Positions 1-8,094 of a DNA stretch of 20,716 nucleotides are shown piece by piece. Each line of letters opens with the position of its first letter. The stretch's first letter is position 1. The notes below the pieces were generated by a model that saw nothing but the letters and a program-made list of their open reading frames with translations, did no database searches and was not told the origin of the DNA. The translations under genes and the position numbers were made by a program. The stretch is taken from the NCBI GenBank assembly GCA_964399465.1, contig CAYNRA010000050.1, positions 1 to 20,716 of the forward strand, read 5' to 3'. The stretch is from CAYNRA01 sp964399465. Its GTDB lineage: Bacteria > Bacteroidota > Bacteroidia > Cytophagales > Spirosomataceae.

Positions 1-610
1 GTAAGTTCTTGTTGTAGTTGAACTAACCGTGATGTTTGCCCCTGTTTGTCCCGTTGACCAATTCACTACTCCTGTACAACTACTAGCAGTCAATACTATA
101 TTTTCATTCGCACATGCGGTTGTTTTTGCCGCTGCAATGATAGGAGCATTCGGACTAACCCCTCTTACAATCGTAACCGTATTTGAACTACCACTTTCAC
201 AACCGCCTACTTTACAAGTAGACGTATAATTTGTTGTTGTTTGTGGAGATACCTGAATAGACGAACCTAGTTGGCCATTTGACCAAGTGATAATACCCGC
301 ACAATTCGTTGCCGTTAAAATAGCAACATCCGTGGGGTCACAGAGCGTCGTTCTATTTGCTTGAATCGTGGGAGCTAATGGATTACTCACTACAACAGTA
401 ATGGAGTTCGATGCAGGGCCAACACAAGTTGGGCTAACTACACAAGAAGCAGTATAAGTAATTGTTGAAGATGGTGTTACAGTTATTGTAGTTCCTGTTT
501 GACCATTCGACCACGTAATCGTTCCGGCACAAGAACCTGAAGCCGTCAACGTTGTAGATTGGCCTGGACAAATGAATGGATTTGAACAAGAAATCAGCAA
601 CTGTCCTACA
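1..610 (-). repeat. Tandem Ig-like protein repeats with period of about 75-76 residues
   Basis: The motif W-S-(N/T)-G-Q-x-G recurs with its Trp codon at 511-513, 283-285 and 58-60, a spacing of 228 and 225 bases. Each unit has the order Cys, L-T-A-(S/T), Cys-A/T-G, I/V-x-W-S-x-G-Q, then a T-x-Y strand and further cysteines, as in the Ig-like modules of Bacteroidota surface proteins. The third unit is cut by the window edge, and more copies may follow outside. Confidence 0.75.
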
Positions 611-2667
611 TTACATGTTGTACCACCACCCACTGTTATGCTAACTGTATCGTCATCATCTTCTGTAGTACTTTGGTTTCCAGGCGTTGAGTCAGGATCA
701 TTTTGATTTACACGTAATACTTCTGCATAATTTGTTAATACTCCTGTTGCCCCTACACCTGCTAAAATCTGAATAGTTTTAACTGTTCCAGCTGGTATCG
801 TACCTAAACCAAAATCTAAACGCTGTCCGCTCTGCTCAACACTCGTTGCACCAGTAGAACCAATAAAAACGACACCAGTTGGAAGAATATCACGGATAAA
901 AACGCCCGTTGCATCACTTGGACCATCATTTCTTACCGTAATCAAATAGGTAACAGTTGTATTCAGTGCAGGGTTAGAGAAATTGACCGTTGTTGTTAAA
1001 CTTAAATCGGCTAATCCTGTAGGTTGCTGTACAACAGTAACGAGAAAGGCTGCATCATCATCTTCCTTAATTGTAGGTCCGTTGTTTGGAGTAGAATCCG
1101 AATCTCTTTGATCTACCCTAGTCACCTGCACAAAATTGATGGGACTTCCGACTGAAGTAGCTCTAGCCACATACGTAAAAGTGGCTGTTTGTCCAACGCC
1201 CAATGAAGCAACGGTAGCCCGCAAACGTGTTGTTGACAAAGCAACAAACTGGGAACTAGACACAAATTGTATTTGTGTCGGTAGAATATCTTCTACTTCA
1301 ATATTTGTAGCTGTAGTAGCTCCATCATTTCGTAAAGTGATCGTATAAGTAATTAAATCGTTTACATTAGCAACCGTCTTATCTGCTGTTTTTATTAAGC
1401 TTAAGTCAATTGTTGATGTACAAGATTTTTCTGTAACGACTAAAATCGCAGGATTACTCACGCATCCAGCAGTAGATGTTTCAAATAAGTAATATGTTCC
1501 AGCACCTACAGAGGTGGGGGTAGCAACTAAAGCAGAAGTAGGCGAAATACCTACACGCCACTGGAACGAACCACCTGTTGTTGATACTGGGTTTAGTATA
1601 TTTTGAAGTAAATTTACGCGATCTCCTGAACAAATATCCAATGTAGGTGGACAGCTTGGCGTACTTGGAATAGCATTTACAGTGACTGTAAATGCTTGTC
1701 TTGCAGATGTACACTCCGCTGGTTTATTTACCAATTCTGCATAATATACAGTTGTCGTTGAAGGTGAAGCATTAAATACTGCACCACTTGCTGTAGTAGC
1801 AACCGGACTGCCACCCGTTGGAGTTAAATACCAATTAATTGAACTCCCATTGGTCGCTGTTCCTATTAACGCTGCCGTCTCCCCTACACAAATGGAAGGT
1901 TTTACAGAGGAAACCGTTACAAAATCTGTGCAATTCCCCAAAACAACAGAAATGGGGCAACATCCACCCGCTGGACATGCCCCAATTGTAGTTACAAATG
2001 TATATTCACCTATTGATCGAATGGTTAATATTCCGTTTGCATCTACTGACGCACCTGTTGTACTTGCGGTAATAGGTTGATTGTCTTTCAACCAAGTTAT
2101 TGGTCCTGGTGATGCAAAAGCGGGGTCAATACCTACAACAAAAACATCCCCCGTATTGAATGTCAGTGGAACGGATACACAACTTACAGCGAGGTCGTCT
2201 TCGCCTAATCGAGTATTGAGAGGAGTAGAATCAGGATCGGGGTTTGAGCTATTAGAAATTTCAGAAATTACATAATGTACTCCTTGTGTAAGGACACGCG
2301 CTGTAAGCGTTAACGTCACCGAGTCATTCGCAGCAATCGTTGGAATGGTCCATTGTCCTATTCCAGTAGAAGTGGTAAATGAAAAGGAAGCAGTAGTTGG
2401 GCTCACCGAAACATATTCTAAAGCACCAACTGGTAATTTCACCTGAACACCAGCGGCTGTCACATTCGTTGACGAGCTAAAATTCTTTACTGTCATGGTA
2501 TATATAACCTGCTGACCTACCACCGGCCTTGTCGTATTTACCTTTTGAAAGAGAGATAAATCAGCCGTTGTTTGAGCAATAATTTGTTGTACTGAGACAA
2601 AAAATAGGGACAGTAAAAAGAACAAGGTGGTCATCCTTGTTTTTGTTCGTAAAAGTTTGCTTTGCAT
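1..2667 (-). CDS. Large secreted DUF11 / Ig-like repeat surface protein (N-terminal part, 3' end off the window)
   Basis: Reading the minus strand from the ATG at 2667 gives 889 codons without a stop to base 1, so the C-terminus lies outside the window. Residues 1-32 form a signal peptide: a basic start, a hydrophobic stretch, and likely cleavage before the Gln after IIA. A second in-frame Met at residue 12 could be the true start. After it come a DUF11-like repeat (about residues 34-157), a linker with cysteine-containing Ig-like segments (about 160-415), two more DUF11-like repeats (about 419-540 and 551-673), and then at least three Ig-like units with a repeated W-S-x-G-Q-x-G motif. The protein is rich in Thr, Ser, Val and Asn and contains paired cysteines. 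Such proteins in Bacteroidota are usually exported surface adhesins or matrix proteins, often through the type IX system. That route cannot be confirmed because the C-terminal sorting domain is not visible. Specific ligand unknown. Confidence 0.85.
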   Translation of the reverse strand, partial: MQSKLLRTKTRMTTLFFLLSLFFVSVQQIIAQTTADLSLFQKVNTTRPVVGQQVIYTMTVKNFSSSTNVTAAGVQVKLPVGALEYVSVSPTTASFSFTTSTGIGQWTIPTIAANDSVTLTLTARVLTQGVHYVISEISNSSNPDPDSTPLNTRLGEDDLAVSCVSVPLTFNTGDVFVVGIDPAFASPGPITWLKDNQPITASTTGASVDANGILTIRSIGEYTFVTTIGACPAGGCCPISVVLGNCTDFVTVSSVKPSICVGETAALIGTATNGSSINWYLTPTGGSPVATTASGAVFNASPSTTTVYYAELVNKPAECTSARQAFTVTVNAIPSTPSCPPTLDICSGDRVNLLQNILNPVSTTGGSFQWRVGISPTSALVATPTSVGAGTYYLFETSTAGCVSNPAILVVTEKSCTSTIDLSLIKTADKTVANVNDLITYTITLRNDGATTATNIEVEDILPTQIQFVSSSQFVALSTTRLRATVASLGVGQTATFTYVARATSVGSPINFVQVTRVDQRDSDSTPNNGPTIKEDDDAAFLVTVVQQPTGLADLSLTTTVNFSNPALNTTVTYLITVRNDGPSDATGVFIRDILPTGVVFIGSTGATSVEQSGQRLDFGLGTIPAGTVKTIQILAGVGATGVLTNYAEVLRVNQNDPDSTPGNQSTTEDDDDTVSITVGGGTTCNVGQLLISCSNPFICPGQSTTLTASGSCAGTITWSNGQTGTTITVTPSSTITYTASCVVSPTCVGPASNSITVVVSNPLAPTIQANRTTLCDPTDVAILTATNCAGIITWSNGQLGSSIQVSPQTTTNYTSTCKVGGCESGSSNTVTIVRGVSPNAPIIAAAKTTACANENIVLTASSCTGVVNWSTGQTGANITVSSTTTRTY
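649..2568 (-). repeat. Three DUF11-like protein repeats inside the surface protein gene
   Basis: Three segments begin with an A/I-D-L-S-L motif (near 2565, 1412 and 1015). Each continues with an I/V-x-Y-x-(I/M)-T-(V/L) strand and a hydrophobic strand ending near L-P-(T/V)-G/Q. Each closes with an acidic motif of the form D-x-D-S-T-P-x-N followed by E-D-D (near 2230-2190, 1105-1050 and 705-650). Copies 2 and 3 are adjacent, about 132 codons apart. Copy 1 is separated from them by Ig-like sequence. The repeats are diverged at DNA level, so they are protein-domain repeats rather than recent DNA duplications. The acidic loop resembles a metal-binding loop, but that is inference. Confidence 0.75.
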
Positions 2668-2861
2668 ACTCTTAGCTTAATTGTTTATAAATGGACACGT
2701 TAGGATAAGAAAACTTATTGGGTATCTTGCCCTCCTCATCCCCGCATCTTGTTAAAAAGGGGAACAACTTGAAACCTCAATCAAGCCAAAACTGTGCCAA
2801 ACAAAAATCTTGTTTGCGCTAGATTTCCAAATAAAGAAATTAGTAGGTCGATAATTACAAG

Positions 2862-2909
2862 TTGAGGGAGGGTCAAACAATTATAAATTATTGTTTGACC
2901 CTCCCTCAA
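2862..2909 (-). terminator. Perfect 20-bp hairpin, probable terminator of the miaA-to-barrel gene unit
   Basis: Bases 2862-2881 are the exact reverse complement of 2890-2909, with an 8-base AT-rich loop. It lies about 35 bases past the stop codon of the barrel-protein gene on the minus strand and upstream of the DUF11 gene. The stem carries a GGGAGGG/CCCTCCC core. No strong U-tract follows on either strand, so a Rho-independent mechanism is not certain. An mRNA 3'-end stabiliser is an alternative. Confidence 0.6.
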
Positions 2910-2944
2910 AATATACGTATACTCTACTCAAAAAGATGATTTAA

Positions 2945-5230
2945 CTAGAAATCATGACCTAAAGAAAAATGTAAAACTGGTCTTGAAACGACCTTGTCTT
3001 CTATCCCCCATGCATAATCAAATCGGATAAAATAACCTAAAATTGTAGTTCTTGCCCCTACTCCATAACCCATTAAAAAAGGATTTTTAAAGTTTGTAAC
3101 TTCTGCTCGAAACGGATTCGTACCACCACCAATAATTTCTGTATTTAAACTATTTTGTCTCGAAAATGGCCCTTTTGTACCATTCCAAGCTGCGCCAAAA
3201 TCATCAAATATAACTAATTGAAGATTTCTCAAGGCATTTGAGACTGCTGCATTTTGAGCCAATAAATCAGCCATAGAAAAACGCAATTCTATATTGGCTA
3301 AAACATGATTATGCCCGTACATCTTTCCAAAATTAAATCCACGCAATGACCCTGCAAAATTGTAAAAGGCCAAATCACGTAAATCCAATGGGATACCAAT
3401 ATTTTGGCCTGAATTGGTTTGGACTTGTCTGTTGATCCAGTTTTCTGTTCCCCCTAAAAATGTGTATTTAGGATCTGCCCCTTGTGATAATCCAACCGAG
3501 GCCCGCGCTGCCAGCACAACCCCTGGAGCAACTTTTTGATAGCGTCTTAAATCAACCATTAATCGGTCAAATCCTTGGTTTTGTCTGTTCACACTATATT
3601 GTCTATCCAAAATCACTTTCATCTTCGTTCCGACTGGAAAATTCACGTAGGGCACTTCCGTATTATCATAAACCCATGCCATAGAAGCACCGAAAAAAGT
3701 GGTTTGAAGGATGTCTTTCGTCAAATCGTTGTAATCAACATCTGTAATATTGGCTACACTCAATTTACCCGTTAAGCGCATTTTTTGAGACAAGGGATAA
3801 GATGCTTGCGAATAGACGCGCTGATCTAGTACACGACGATTAAAGAACAATGTATTGTTTTCAGGTAAAGAAACCTGTAAAGGTCTGAATAAAAAATGAC
3901 TCCGAAAATCTACTTGATCCAAAGCAATAGAACGGCGCTCAAAACCGACTCGCCAATCGATTTTCTGTGTCAAATTTTCATAAAATGCTTTGATATCATG
4001 GCTTCGAATCGTCGGAGAAACATACAATGATAAGTTAATGATGTGATTTTCTAATAAATCATTCAAAACCAATTGATTTTTCATCCCCAATCTACGGACA
4101 GGATCATTCACAAAGGTCGTCACTAAATCTCCTGGAATCAGCATATTTGTAAATGCTTTTGGCGGTCGAACAACCACTTCCTTCGAATCTCCTCCTTCTT
4201 TTTTCGTTTCTTGACTTACCTTTGAAGCAACGGGTTGACTCATCTTACCCTTCGTTTGAGCTAAAAACCTTTCTATATTCTTTGCATCAAACGAATAATT
4301 ATCTGTATCTACCTCTCCCTCTTTTAAGATACCCAAACGCGAGACGGAAGAAGATAATTTTGTCTCTTTGTTTTCCGCTGGTTGAGCTAATTTTACGTCT
4401 GGCGGTCCCACTAAATAAAAATTCCTCCACTCTTTTAAAAAAGTCGTGAAGGAAACGCCCAACGTACTTGTTATACTTGATTGCTCTGTCCGGATTATTC
4501 GGGTTAAGTTCAATACACTTGATATATTATCTTTCCCGTACCGAACGGCAATATAATTCCAAATCGATGCTCCAATCAATTGAGCATCATCTCCTTCAAG
4601 TGTACTTAATTTCTTTTGTTCATTTCTTGCTATCGCAGCAATAACCTGCTCTTTTACCGTTTCATTTGTAAAATCAGTAGCTACATATCCTGAAATTCCT
4701 TTCATAAACCACTCTGGTAAGGTCAACATCAAGGAACTTTGTAAAACCTCTTTCAGTGACCCGCCAAAAAGCATATCATATAAAAACAAATCCGTCACTT
4801 GCGTCAAAAGCGCTTTGTCAAATGCTTCATCATTTCCTTTAAATGCTATTTGAACTCTAGAGCGTGCGACATTCATGATGCTTCCGTCTAAAGCATTATT
4901 GGTCAATAATCCCATGTTGCTTTGTTCCAAATCACGTGGACTTGTATAAATAAACACCTTCATCGCTGAAAAAGGCGTGTATCCTAATATATCTGTGATT
5001 CGTTTGTACTCATTTTCAAGCATTTTGGCAGACTTCAAGGCCAAAGGTTCGCCCCCTCTGTAGTAGTTTACCTCAAAATTGGCTGTCCGAACCGTCAACC
5101 AGTCAAATCTCTTTGTCTGAATCCTATTGGCACCAAATTCTTCTTCTGTTGCTGAAAAATACCTCTGGGCAGATGCCTCTGTACTCATAAACCCGACGAA
5201 AAAGAGAAAGAATAAACGTATTTTTTGCAT
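2945..5230 (-). CDS. Outer-membrane protein: degenerate peptidase-MA-like N-terminus plus Omp85/surface-antigen-type barrel
   Basis: 761 residues. Residues 1-22 are a signal peptide (cleavage near SAQ). Residues 40-275 resemble the peptidase-MA-like region found in TolB-like Bacteroidota proteins: a VNYYRGG strand, and an LPEWFMKGISGY segment at 171-182 matching the usual LPxWxxEGxAxY. The zinc motif HExxH expected around 144-148 reads Q-V-T-D-L, so the protease activity is probably lost. Residues 280-365 are a charged, Lys/Glu/Ser-rich linker in place of the beta-propeller many relatives carry. Residues from about 390 to 761 look like an Omp85/D15-type barrel: alternating strands, a GGTENW segment near 593, L-R-G-F at 629-632 resembling the conserved loop motif, and a terminal Phe, as barrel-assembly substrates have. 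It starts 22 nt after the oxidoreductase stop and is the last gene of its unit. Family assignment is by pattern only; exact function unknown. Confidence 0.7.
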   Translation of the reverse strand: MQKIRLFFLFFVGFMSTEASAQRYFSATEEEFGANRIQTKRFDWLTVRTANFEVNYYRGGEPLALKSAKMLENEYKRITDILGYTPFSAMKVFIYTSPRDLEQSNMGLLTNNALDGSIMNVARSRVQIAFKGNDEAFDKALLTQVTDLFLYDMLFGGSLKEVLQSSLMLTLPEWFMKGISGYVATDFTNETVKEQVIAAIARNEQKKLSTLEGDDAQLIGASIWNYIAVRYGKDNISSVLNLTRIIRTEQSSITSTLGVSFTTFLKEWRNFYLVGPPDVKLAQPAENKETKLSSSVSRLGILKEGEVDTDNYSFDAKNIERFLAQTKGKMSQPVASKVSQETKKEGGDSKEVVVRPPKAFTNMLIPGDLVTTFVNDPVRRLGMKNQLVLNDLLENHIINLSLYVSPTIRSHDIKAFYENLTQKIDWRVGFERRSIALDQVDFRSHFLFRPLQVSLPENNTLFFNRRVLDQRVYSQASYPLSQKMRLTGKLSVANITDVDYNDLTKDILQTTFFGASMAWVYDNTEVPYVNFPVGTKMKVILDRQYSVNRQNQGFDRLMVDLRRYQKVAPGVVLAARASVGLSQGADPKYTFLGGTENWINRQVQTNSGQNIGIPLDLRDLAFYNFAGSLRGFNFGKMYGHNHVLANIELRFSMADLLAQNAAVSNALRNLQLVIFDDFGAAWNGTKGPFSRQNSLNTEIIGGGTNPFRAEVTNFKNPFLMGYGVGARTTILGYFIRFDYAWGIEDKVVSRPVLHFSLGHDF

Positions 5231-5252
5231 ATCGTATCACGTGTTTGGGTCT

Positions 5253-6308
5253 TCAATATAACGAGTAATGTCGTTCAATAGTTATTTCTGGATTTAATTC
5301 TTTCCCATGCTCCAGATAATCAATAAATTCTTGAATACACCACGGAGCTAAAGAAACCCCTTTTGTACCTAAACCATTGACAATAAATATATTTTCATAT
5401 TCTGGATGTTTTCCAATAATTGGACGGCGATCTTTCGTAGCTGGACGAACTCCTGCTTGTTGTTGTATAATCTGAAAATCAGCTTCTAAAAAACGTTCTA
5501 TATTGGTCGTCAAATACGTACGACCATCGGCGGTGGGTTCCCAATCCAACTCATGCCATACATACGTCGCTCCTAGCCGGAAAAGATGATTTCCCAACGG
5601 AATCATCCATTTCCCTTGATTCACCATTTTTTCTTCAGGAAATCCATGCACCTTTGCAACCAAGGTTTCTCCCTTCACAGGATTAAATGGCAACCACGAA
5701 AAGTACGGGTTATCTTTGGCAAAAAATCCTTCACAAAAAATGATTCGTTTGGCTTTCCACGATTTGTATTGAACGAACTCCTTGGTCATGTTAAAGTCAG
5801 AATACGCAAATGTTTCGTCGATTAATGCATCATTCGCTTCCAAGTCTGCTTTCCATGCTTGCAAAAAACAAGGTACGTCTACCCAACCCGATTGCCGCGT
5901 AAGGAGCCCACCTATTTTATTTTTTAGTTGGTTGGTATATTCTATTGGTGTCTCGATTACTGAAAGATACGGAGCTAATGCTGGATTTTCCTCCATTATT
6001 TTCAAAAACTGTGCCTGCTGTTTTTCGTTAGCAAAAGGCCTAAATATAGGTACTTGATGCAAAAAACGCACAGAAAGCTCTTGTTCTACCTCAGCATAGT
6101 ACGAAAGAAGATAAGGAAAAATAATATCAGCCAACCATGTTTTAGCCAAGTGTTTGCCCGTTACCGGATTGAACATTCCACCTGCTACTTGAGAAGAAGA
6201 CGGCAAGGAGGAATTGGAAATCACTTGTATACTTTTTCCTAGTTTTCTTAATTTATGCGAAGTGATACTCCCAGCAAGTCCTTGGCCAACAATCAAATAA
6301 TCAAGCAT
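5253..6308 (-). CDS. DAO-family FAD-dependent oxidoreductase
   Basis: 351 residues. The N-terminus has the dinucleotide-binding pattern V-G-Q-G-L-A-G-S (residues 7-14) after a short beta strand. An A-G-G-M-F-N-P-V-T-G motif follows, as in D-amino-acid-oxidase-like (DAO) flavoproteins. The C-terminal part carries G-V-R-P-A-T-K-D-R-R-P-I-I-G and then N-G-L-G-T-K-G, the typical FAD-contacting end of glycine oxidase/DAO proteins. It has no signal peptide and no membrane segment, so it should be cytosolic. Its ATG overlaps the last 8 bases of cmk, suggesting translational coupling. The substrate cannot be read from the sequence: ThiO-like, MnmC-like and amino-acid oxidase activities are all possible, and the family label is more secure than any reaction. 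Confidence 0.8.
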   Translation of the reverse strand: MLDYLIVGQGLAGSITSHKLRKLGKSIQVISNSSLPSSSQVAGGMFNPVTGKHLAKTWLADIIFPYLLSYYAEVEQELSVRFLHQVPIFRPFANEKQQAQFLKIMEENPALAPYLSVIETPIEYTNQLKNKIGGLLTRQSGWVDVPCFLQAWKADLEANDALIDETFAYSDFNMTKEFVQYKSWKAKRIIFCEGFFAKDNPYFSWLPFNPVKGETLVAKVHGFPEEKMVNQGKWMIPLGNHLFRLGATYVWHELDWEPTADGRTYLTTNIERFLEADFQIIQQQAGVRPATKDRRPIIGKHPEYENIFIVNGLGTKGVSLAPWCIQEFIDYLEHGKELNPEITIERHYSLY

Positions 6309-7005
6309 TTCTAGAAATTTCTAAGGGTTGAATGGCCCGAACACTGTCTGCCCACAAACAGATTTGTTCTACTTGTTCATCTAGTGTCATGAACGACGTA
6401 TCCAAAAGTACCGCATCTTCTGCTTGCCTGAGTGGGCTTTCGGCACGCGTAGTATCAATTAAATCTCTTTTTTCTAAATTATCTAAGATTTCTTGTAAAC
6501 CAAGAATCTCTCCTTTTTCGAGTAATTCTTGTTGTCTTCTTTGTGCACGGATGGAGGGCTCTGCCGTCATGAATACTTTGAGTTCTGCATCTGGAAAAAC
6601 AACCGTTCCGATATCGCGACCATCCATGACTAATCCTCTGCGTTTTCCCATTTTTCGCTGTTGATCCACCATGGCATGACGGACAGCTCCAATGGCACTG
6701 ACCTCACTGACTAAATTCGCAATGTATAATTTACGAATTTCCTTCTCTACATTTAACCCATTCAAAAAGGTTTCATTTACTCCATCGTCACTGCGTCGAA
6801 ATTCAATAGTTACTTGGGAAAGTGCTTTTGCTATCTCTTTCGGATTAGTTAGAGCTACATGATTTTGATGAAAATACAATGTAACCGCTCGGTACATAGC
6901 CCCCGTATCAATGTACGTAAATCCGAGTTGGCTAGCCACTAACTTGGCTGTTGAGCTTTTTCCACAACTTGAGTAGCCGTCAATGGCTATGATAATCTTC
7001 TGCAT
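6301..7005 (-). CDS. cmk: Cytidylate kinase (CMP/dCMP kinase)
   Basis: 234 residues, close to the usual 220-230. It phosphorylates CMP and dCMP with ATP in the cytosol, feeding the CTP and dCTP pools. The P-loop is G-Y-S-S-C-G-K-S-S at residues 10-18. D-T-G-A-M-Y-R-A (33-40) is the nucleoside-binding signature, V-M-D-G-R-D-I-G-T-V-V-F-P (126-138) is the CMP-kinase hallmark, and R-D-x-x-D-T-T-R-A-x-S-P-L (180-192) is the lid/NMP region. All key residues are present. It lies 36 nt after miaA and its end overlaps the following oxidoreductase start (ATG within the last 8 bases), so it reads as the second gene of a four-gene unit. Confidence 0.96.
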   Translation of the reverse strand: MQKIIIAIDGYSSCGKSSTAKLVASQLGFTYIDTGAMYRAVTLYFHQNHVALTNPKEIAKALSQVTIEFRRSDDGVNETFLNGLNVEKEIRKLYIANLVSEVSAIGAVRHAMVDQQRKMGKRRGLVMDGRDIGTVVFPDAELKVFMTAEPSIRAQRRQQELLEKGEILGLQEILDNLEKRDLIDTTRAESPLRQAEDAVLLDTSFMTLDEQVEQICLWADSVRAIQPLEISRNA

Positions 7006-7041
7006 ATCTTAGTTATTTCTACAAATTAAATGACTTGACAG

Positions 7042-7989
7042 TCACCTATCACTATTTACTCCACCTTTCTGTAAAGCTTTTTCAATCCAATCCTTTATCT
7101 CTTCTTGGTCGTCTGGATGAAACCACTCAAAAACATCTTGGTTCCGAAACCAAGTCAGCTGCCGCTTTGCATACCGACGTGTATTTTGTTGAATAAGCGC
7201 AACCATTTCATCATACGAAATCAACTCATCAAAGTACATAAATACTTCTTTATATCCAACCGTTTGCAGCGCATTATGTGTTCGAAAGGGAGAAACAGCC
7301 CTTACTTCTTCCAACAAACCTGCCTTCAGCATATCCTCAACTCGTTGATTTATACGCGCATACAACTCTTCTCGTGGTCTATTCAACGCTATTTTTATCC
7401 ATTCAAAATCTCGATTTATTTTCTTTTTTTGATGAAAATGAGAAAAAGGCAATCCTGTGTATTGTATCATCTCTAATGCGCGAACTACCCTTTGTGCATT
7501 TTTAAGATCTACTTTAGCTGCATATTCAGCATCTAATTGAGTAAGCTCATTGGCTAACTTTTCTAGCCCTTCCGCTTCCAGACGTTCCATCAATTCGGTA
7601 CGAATAGCCAAAGGAACAGGTGGCATTTCGTCTAATCCTTCCACTAATGCCTTGATAAATAAGCCAGACCCTCCAGTTACAATAAGCACATCGTGACGTT
7701 CAAATAACTCATTTAGTAACTCCAGAGCTGCGCGTTCGTAATCGCCTGCACCAAATAAATCCTGAATGGAGTGAGAATCAATGAAATAATGGGGAATCCC
7801 TTGCTGTTCTTCACGCGTTGGTTTGGCAGTGCCTATCGCCAATTCCCTGTAGAATTGGCGTGAATCACACGAAATAATGACGGTGTTGAACAGCTTGGCT
7901 AATTCAATAGCAAGCGTGGTTTTTCCTACGGCTGTCGGGCCTGCTAACAACAAGATAAACTTTTTCCTCGGCACAAAAGATGATTCCAT
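7042..7989 (-). CDS. miaA: tRNA dimethylallyltransferase
   Basis: 315 residues, the usual length. It transfers a dimethylallyl group to A37 of tRNAs that read codons starting with U. Walker A is G-P-T-A-V-G-K-T-T at residues 17-25. D-S-R-Q-F-Y-R-E-L-x-I-G-T-A-K-P (42-57) is the MiaA signature with the catalytic Asp. G-G-S-G-L-F-I-K-A-L follows, and a central A-Q-R-V-V-R-A-L-E motif contacts tRNA. Near the C-terminus, V-G-Y-K-E and T-R-R-Y-A-K-R-Q-x-T-W-F-R are also typical. It is the first gene of the minus-strand unit miaA-cmk-oxidoreductase-barrel protein. It is divergent from the membrane methyltransferase across 105 bases, where a promoter is expected. Confidence 0.97.
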   Translation of the reverse strand: MESSFVPRKKFILLLAGPTAVGKTTLAIELAKLFNTVIISCDSRQFYRELAIGTAKPTREEQQGIPHYFIDSHSIQDLFGAGDYERAALELLNELFERHDVLIVTGGSGLFIKALVEGLDEMPPVPLAIRTELMERLEAEGLEKLANELTQLDAEYAAKVDLKNAQRVVRALEMIQYTGLPFSHFHQKKKINRDFEWIKIALNRPREELYARINQRVEDMLKAGLLEEVRAVSPFRTHNALQTVGYKEVFMYFDELISYDEMVALIQQNTRRYAKRQLTWFRNQDVFEWFHPDDQEEIKDWIEKALQKGGVNSDR

Positions 7990-8094
7990 GCAACAAAATT
8001 ACCATTTTGACCGAAAAAGGCAGTATCCTTACCCTTTTATAGCTAAAAGATTTATCCGTATTTTGCACACGATTATACCTTTTCACCCAACCCT

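Noticed and set aside
29..2275. Several short plus-strand open frames (for example 1136-1348, 1850-2080) within the DUF11 gene
   Set aside because: They lie antisense to a continuous 889-codon frame with clear domain repeats, and are shadows of its Thr/Val-rich codons.
7994..8001. TAATTTTG on the minus strand as a miaA -7 box
   Set aside because: It matches TAnnTTTG but lies only 4 bases before the ATG and has no TTG element at the right distance; it would give a leaderless mRNA, so chance is the simpler explanation.
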